Positions 40,790-44,151 of a stretch of DNA of 44,151 nt are shown here, in pieces. Origin of the DNA: CALMEH01 sp964548225 (lineage in GTDB: Bacteria; Acidobacteriota; Blastocatellia; Pyrinomonadales; Pyrinomonadaceae). The stretch lies in assembly GCA_964548225.1 (NCBI GenBank), contig CAZJQP010000033.1, positions 1-44,151 of the forward strand, in the 5' to 3' direction. Every line of letters starts with the position of its first letter. Position 1 is the first letter of the stretch. The notes below the pieces were generated by a model. That model worked only from the letters and a program-made list of their open reading frames with translations. It did not search any database and was not told the DNA's origin. Position numbers and translations under genes: made by a program.

Positions 40790-42301
40790 TCTCAAAAAAA
40801 CACGAATTTGACTTGGAACACCATTTAGCCAATTTCCGCTTGTAACAATTCCACTTGTGCTTCCATCAAGAAATCTAAATTGATAGCAAACCTCAAACAA
40901 ATAAGCATCACTTCCACCAATCGCCACACTAATTCCTTCAAGGCGTGCATATCCATCAGGAGGACCACATTTGCCAAGGTTACCGCTTCCATATTCTCTA
41001 TCTTCTGGGTTTTGCGCGAAAGCAATTAAGTTACTTCCATATTTAAATTTTCCGCGATAGTAAAAATGGATGTCATAGGGCTGTCCGCCCTGTTTTCCTA
41101 TACCAAAGGAGTCATTGAACCGACCTTGAATACCAGCAAAAGAGTTTGAATCACCATTTATTATTCCAACTCCAAATGATCCAACCCAAGTCCACACTAT
41201 TGGAGGCACAATTGGTTTAAATATGGGAAGTTTTATTTTTGTAAGATCAACTGTGTCCATTTCTTCCACTACAAATGGATTTTCGGCAATACTTTCAATA
41301 TATGCTAATGAACTATCAAAAGTATCTTGTGCAATCTTCTGTCCTTCAGCTACTTCATCAAGGCTGACAGAGCCTAAATCAAATAAGTCAGGACTATTTA
41401 TAACTCTGTTACAATCTTCAATGATTTCACTACATTTTTCAGCTAAACGACTTGCTTGAATAAAGTATCTTTTGGGATTTGTGTAATCAGGTTTTGGCTG
41501 AAAGTCATCTTCCCAGTTCACTAAATCGTAGCTGTCATAGTTTATGCTTATGGGTTCTCCACCTACTTCTAAGACTTCTTTTCCAAATCCGTCAAGTTGT
41601 TCATAAAAATTTTCTACAGTTACAAAAGCTGGTTTTCCACCAACTTTTAGAAAAAGAGTTTGTGTTTTTGTGATTTTTGAGGCAATTTCCACGGCTGATT
41701 TAAATTTACTGGATGCAGAAAGAATTCCACCGAGTCCTGCACTTATTTCTATACTTAGCGCATTTTTTTGGCTTTGACTTTGGCAGGAAATTTGCAACAT
41801 ACCATATAAATTTCCCCCTTTGTGAATGGCACTAACAAAACTATCGCCATACTTTGAGTAGAATTCCAGTTGAGACATGCTTCGTGCATCTTCTTTAGCT
41901 TGCTCAATTAAATTGTATGTTCCATCTATTATAGTAGGTGGAAGCCATATGTTCATGTAAGCTAAGACATAAAGGTCGTAAGAATTATATTCAATCTGTT
42001 CTAAAAATGTTATATTTGCACTTGCTGAAAATACACCTAAAGAGAAGCCAGCCTCAACGCCTACATTTAAGGTTTTCCGAAGCGAATAAATGCTCTCGAT
42101 TACCGTGCAGCTACTAAAACTACCACCACCCATCGAGTCTGATTTTTCATCAGGAACTTCTACCGCTTGTGCCATTGCGCTTCCATCAAAACTTCTAAAT
42201 CCTGTTCCTAATCGAATAGTTGACAATGGATCATTTTTATCCCAGTTCTCTTTGTTTGTTGCTTCAAGCAACCTCCGCAAATTTTTATTTGAATCTTTCA
42301 T
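40778..42301 (-). CDS. MACPF-like pore-forming protein with C-terminal beta domain
   Basis: A 507-residue protein of which about residues 60-290 resemble a membrane-attack-complex/perforin fold. The core signature is visible as FYSKYGDSFVSAIHKGG (147-163), which follows the Y-G-x-x-[FY]-x6-G-G pattern. Two regions rich in small and alternating polar residues flank it (about 78-98 and 183-212), as expected for the transmembrane hairpins. A C-terminal beta-rich domain (about 365-507; GSFGVGIINGDSN, DIHFYYRGKF, EVCYQFRFLDGS) may bind a membrane or glycan. No signal peptide is visible. AGGAG lies eight bases before the ATG. Codon use is AT-rich compared with the neighbouring hydantoinase gene, so transfer is likely. 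The MACPF call rests on the motif and overall pattern only. Confidence 0.6.
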   Translation of the reverse strand: MKDSNKNLRRLLEATNKENWDKNDPLSTIRLGTGFRSFDGSAMAQAVEVPDEKSDSMGGGSFSSCTVIESIYSLRKTLNVGVEAGFSLGVFSASANITFLEQIEYNSYDLYVLAYMNIWLPPTIIDGTYNLIEQAKEDARSMSQLEFYSKYGDSFVSAIHKGGNLYGMLQISCQSQSQKNALSIEISAGLGGILSASSKFKSAVEIASKITKTQTLFLKVGGKPAFVTVENFYEQLDGFGKEVLEVGGEPISINYDSYDLVNWEDDFQPKPDYTNPKRYFIQASRLAEKCSEIIEDCNRVINSPDLFDLGSVSLDEVAEGQKIAQDTFDSSLAYIESIAENPFVVEEMDTVDLTKIKLPIFKPIVPPIVWTWVGSFGVGIINGDSNSFAGIQGRFNDSFGIGKQGGQPYDIHFYYRGKFKYGSNLIAFAQNPEDREYGSGNLGKCGPPDGYARLEGISVAIGGSDAYLFEVCYQFRFLDGSTSGIVTSGNWLNGVPSQIRVFLRLRG

Positions 42302-42380
42302 AAACTTAATCTCCTCATTTTATTTTTTTTAGACTTTAATTACTAATGACAAAAATCGGCAAAATATTACATCTTTGGCG

Positions 42381-43760
42381 TTAAATCTTCACACATTCCC
42401 CCCGCTTCACGAATTGCCCGCTTCCTTTCTCGACCAAACATTCGCCGTTTTCAATCACGACTCTGCCGCGAGATAAAACGGTTTCGACTTTGCCTTTGAC
42501 CGTCTTGCCTTCATAAGCGCAATAATCCACGTTCATGTGTTGGTTTTCCAAAGTAAAAGTGTGTTCTTTTTCCGTGTCGAAAATCACGATGTCGGCATCG
42601 CTTCCAACCGCAATCGTGCCTTTTTTCGGGAACATTCCGAACATTTTGGCGGCGGAGGTTGAGGTGAGTTCGACGAAGCGGTTGAGGGAAATGTTGTTTT
42701 CCAAAACTCCGCCGTTGTAGATGAGTTCCATTCGATATTCGACACCGGGCGCACCGTTCGGGATGAGCGAAAAATCGTCGCGTCCGAGTTCCTTTTGGTC
42801 TTTCATACAAAACGGGCAATGGTCGGTGGCGATGCACTGTAAATCGTCCATTTTCAAACCTTTCCATAAATCTGCGTGGTTGTGTTTTTCGCGCAGAGGC
42901 GGTGTCATCACATATTTTGCGCCGTCCCAGCCGTCGCCGTAATCTTCGATTGAAAGGAAAAGATATTGCGGACAGGTTTCGGCAAACGCAGGAATGCCTC
43001 GGTCACGCGCCTGACGGACTTGGTTGAGCGCGTCGGAACACGACAGATGCACGATATAAACGGGCGTTTCCGCCATTTCCGCGAGCGCGATGGCGCGGTG
43101 AACGCCTTCGGCTTCGGCGATGGTCGGGCGCGAAAGAGCGTGATATTTCGGCGCGAGTCTGCCTTGTTCTTTGAATTTTTTGATGATTTCGTTGATGACA
43201 ATTCCGTTTTCGGCGTGCATACAAACCAATCCGCCGCGCTCGCCCGCCGCCGACATTGCGCGGAAAATCGTCGCATCGTCCGACAAAAACACACCCGGAT
43301 ATGCCATAAACAATTTGAAAGACGTAATGCCTTCGTCAATCAGCTTGAACATTTCGGACTTATTTTTGTCCTCAAAATCAGTCGTAATCAGATGAAAACC
43401 GTAATCAATAACGGCTTTGCCCTGCGCTTTTTCGTGCCATTTGTCCACGCCGAGAAGCATTGATTCGCCCTTGTTCTGCACCGCAAAATCAATAATCGTC
43501 GTCGTCCCGCCAAACGCCGCCGCCCGCGTTCCGGTGAAAAAATCATCACTCGAATAAGTTCCGCCAAATGGCAATTCCATATGCGTATGCGGGTCAATTC
43601 CGCCGGGAATAACGAGTTTTCCGCTCGCGTCAATTACTTTATCCGCTTCCATTTCAAGCGTTTTTCCGATGACCGAAACTTGTCCGTCTTCGATTAAAAT
43701 ATCCGCGCGGTAATCATCAACCGCCGTTACGATGCGTCCGTTTTTGATTAGTGTTTTCAT
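42381..43760 (-). CDS. Dihydropyrimidinase / hydantoinase
   Basis: A 459-residue amidohydrolase that opens dihydropyrimidine or hydantoin rings, cytoplasmic. Metal and catalytic sites are visible: DPHTH (His58, His60), the carboxylated Lys149 in SFKLFMAYPG, His182 in CMHAENG, His238 in IVHLSCSD and the Asp in ATDHCPF. C-terminal NGAPGVEYRMELIYNGG is a family feature. Length and motifs fit the D-hydantoinase/dihydropyrimidinase group rather than allantoinase or dihydroorotase. No other pyrimidine-breakdown gene (pydA, pydC) is in the window, so the natural substrate is uncertain. Codon use matches the core genome (GCG, CGC rich), in contrast with the two genes flanking it. Confidence 0.9.
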   Translation of the reverse strand: MKTLIKNGRIVTAVDDYRADILIEDGQVSVIGKTLEMEADKVIDASGKLVIPGGIDPHTHMELPFGGTYSSDDFFTGTRAAAFGGTTTIIDFAVQNKGESMLLGVDKWHEKAQGKAVIDYGFHLITTDFEDKNKSEMFKLIDEGITSFKLFMAYPGVFLSDDATIFRAMSAAGERGGLVCMHAENGIVINEIIKKFKEQGRLAPKYHALSRPTIAEAEGVHRAIALAEMAETPVYIVHLSCSDALNQVRQARDRGIPAFAETCPQYLFLSIEDYGDGWDGAKYVMTPPLREKHNHADLWKGLKMDDLQCIATDHCPFCMKDQKELGRDDFSLIPNGAPGVEYRMELIYNGGVLENNISLNRFVELTSTSAAKMFGMFPKKGTIAVGSDADIVIFDTEKEHTFTLENQHMNVDYCAYEGKTVKGKVETVLSRGRVVIENGECLVEKGSGQFVKRGECVKI

Positions 43761-43802
43761 AATTTTTAATGAATTATTTGTTTGATGTCTGGTTTCATTT
43801 GA

Positions 43803-44063
43803 CTAATTTAGCATCACCAAAAAAACGATGCGAACTGATAAATCGCCATTTTTCTTCAATTCATATCCAAATGTAGCACCTTGAGATGACCACTTTTGCA
43901 TTGAGTTTTCTCGTGCAATAAACGAAACATGCGCCCCTCCCTTTTTTGATACTCCATTATCTATATCTGCATCATTCAAATCTGCCTCGTTATATTGGTC
44001 AACCTTGAAACCTTGGCACTCCCATTTTTGTTTATCACAATGTTTCTGTGCATCATTAATCAA
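43803..44063 (-). CDS. Unknown protein, possibly truncated at its 5' end
   Basis: An 86-residue frame read from a TTG at 44063 (GGAAG lies just upstream). The same frame stays open upstream to a stop near 44127 without any ATG. Visible content: DAQKHCDKQKWECQGFKVDQ, then GGAHVSFIARENSMQKWSSQ, GATFGYELKKNGDLSVRIV. Two Cys at the start may form a disulfide. AT-rich codon use. The missing ATG and the insertion-sequence-like bases just upstream suggest that the 5' end was lost. I do not recognise a family. Confidence 0.45.
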   Translation of the reverse strand: MINDAQKHCDKQKWECQGFKVDQYNEADLNDADIDNGVSKKGGAHVSFIARENSMQKWSSQGATFGYELKKNGDLSVRIVFLVMLN

Positions 44064-44095
44064 TGCTTCCGATATGACTTGAGGTGGTGCTGTTT

Positions 44096-44151
44096 TAATA
44101 GACCTCTTGCAAAAGAAAGTTAATGATTAAGTGCATAATTATACAGACCAG
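44096..44151. mobile_element. Possible end of an insertion sequence at the window edge
   Basis: The bases from about 44100, GACCTCTTGCAAAAG, look like the terminal inverted repeat of IS5/IS4-type elements, which often carry a TTGCAAAA core near their ends. Only some 50 bases are present, so no transposase can be seen. The truncated frame at 43803-44063 would fit an insertion at this point. Confidence 0.3.

Overview
The window looks like a chromosomal segment of an uncultured Acidobacteriota, probably Blastocatellia-like. This is an inference from gene content: an acidobacterial-type VWFA protein, an Sdh1-like succinate dehydrogenase, a LysW-like zinc ribbon, many secreted proteins of unknown function, and a GC content that looks to be in the low forties. 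Genes are dense, mostly in short same-strand runs, and many starts lack a Shine-Dalgarno sequence. No rRNA genes, CRISPR array or phage genes were seen.

Layout. 1-64 is the 3' part of tRNA-Ala(GGC) with its terminator, followed by nadB, three BON/LysM cell-envelope genes, aroK and aroA, all on the minus strand. 5748-7032 (+) holds an RsbW-like anti-sigma kinase and a STAS antagonist, separated by a free-standing 23S-rRNA-IVP-type four-helix-bundle gene. 7338-9856 carries two secreted proteins of unknown function. 9884-14949 (-) is a succinate dehydrogenase locus (sdhC-sdhA-sdhB-TPR protein) interrupted between sdhA and sdhB by a small zinc-ribbon gene, a cloverleaf-like repeat and a DUF433/DUF5615 toxin-antitoxin pair. 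15201-18197 holds an unknown secreted protein, a PfkB kinase, the LysW-like protein and the VWFA protein. 18614-21169 encodes a membrane HD-GYP/GAF/GGDEF protein for c-di-GMP turnover. 21249-29786 is a BamA/TamA-like Omp85 protein next to a TamB-like protein, a probable outer-membrane assembly pair. Then follow a RibBX-like ribBA, a LolC/E-type permease, a ClpC-type AAA+ unfoldase, a SNF2 helicase and a stand-alone GTP cyclohydrolase II. The right end (39696-44151) is more accessory in character: a frameshifted HNH nuclease with its upstream partner, an AT-rich MACPF-like pore-forming protein, a hydantoinase, and a fragment next to what may be an insertion-sequence end.

The most unusual signal is a population of short-period repeats. 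Nearly every second gene junction carries an imperfect or perfect palindrome whose arms are degenerate tandem repeats of 7, 8 or 9 nt, with a different unit at each locus. Several overlap stop codons or directly abut start codons. Similar tracts lie in frame inside nadB, the LolC-like gene, the end of the ClpC-like gene, and the BamA-like signal peptide. One pair of inverted 8-nt-repeat arms flanks the four-helix-bundle gene, so the whole unit resembles a small mobile cassette. The unit structure recalls the heptanucleotide STRR repeats of cyanobacteria. I know of no described function for this palindromic form.
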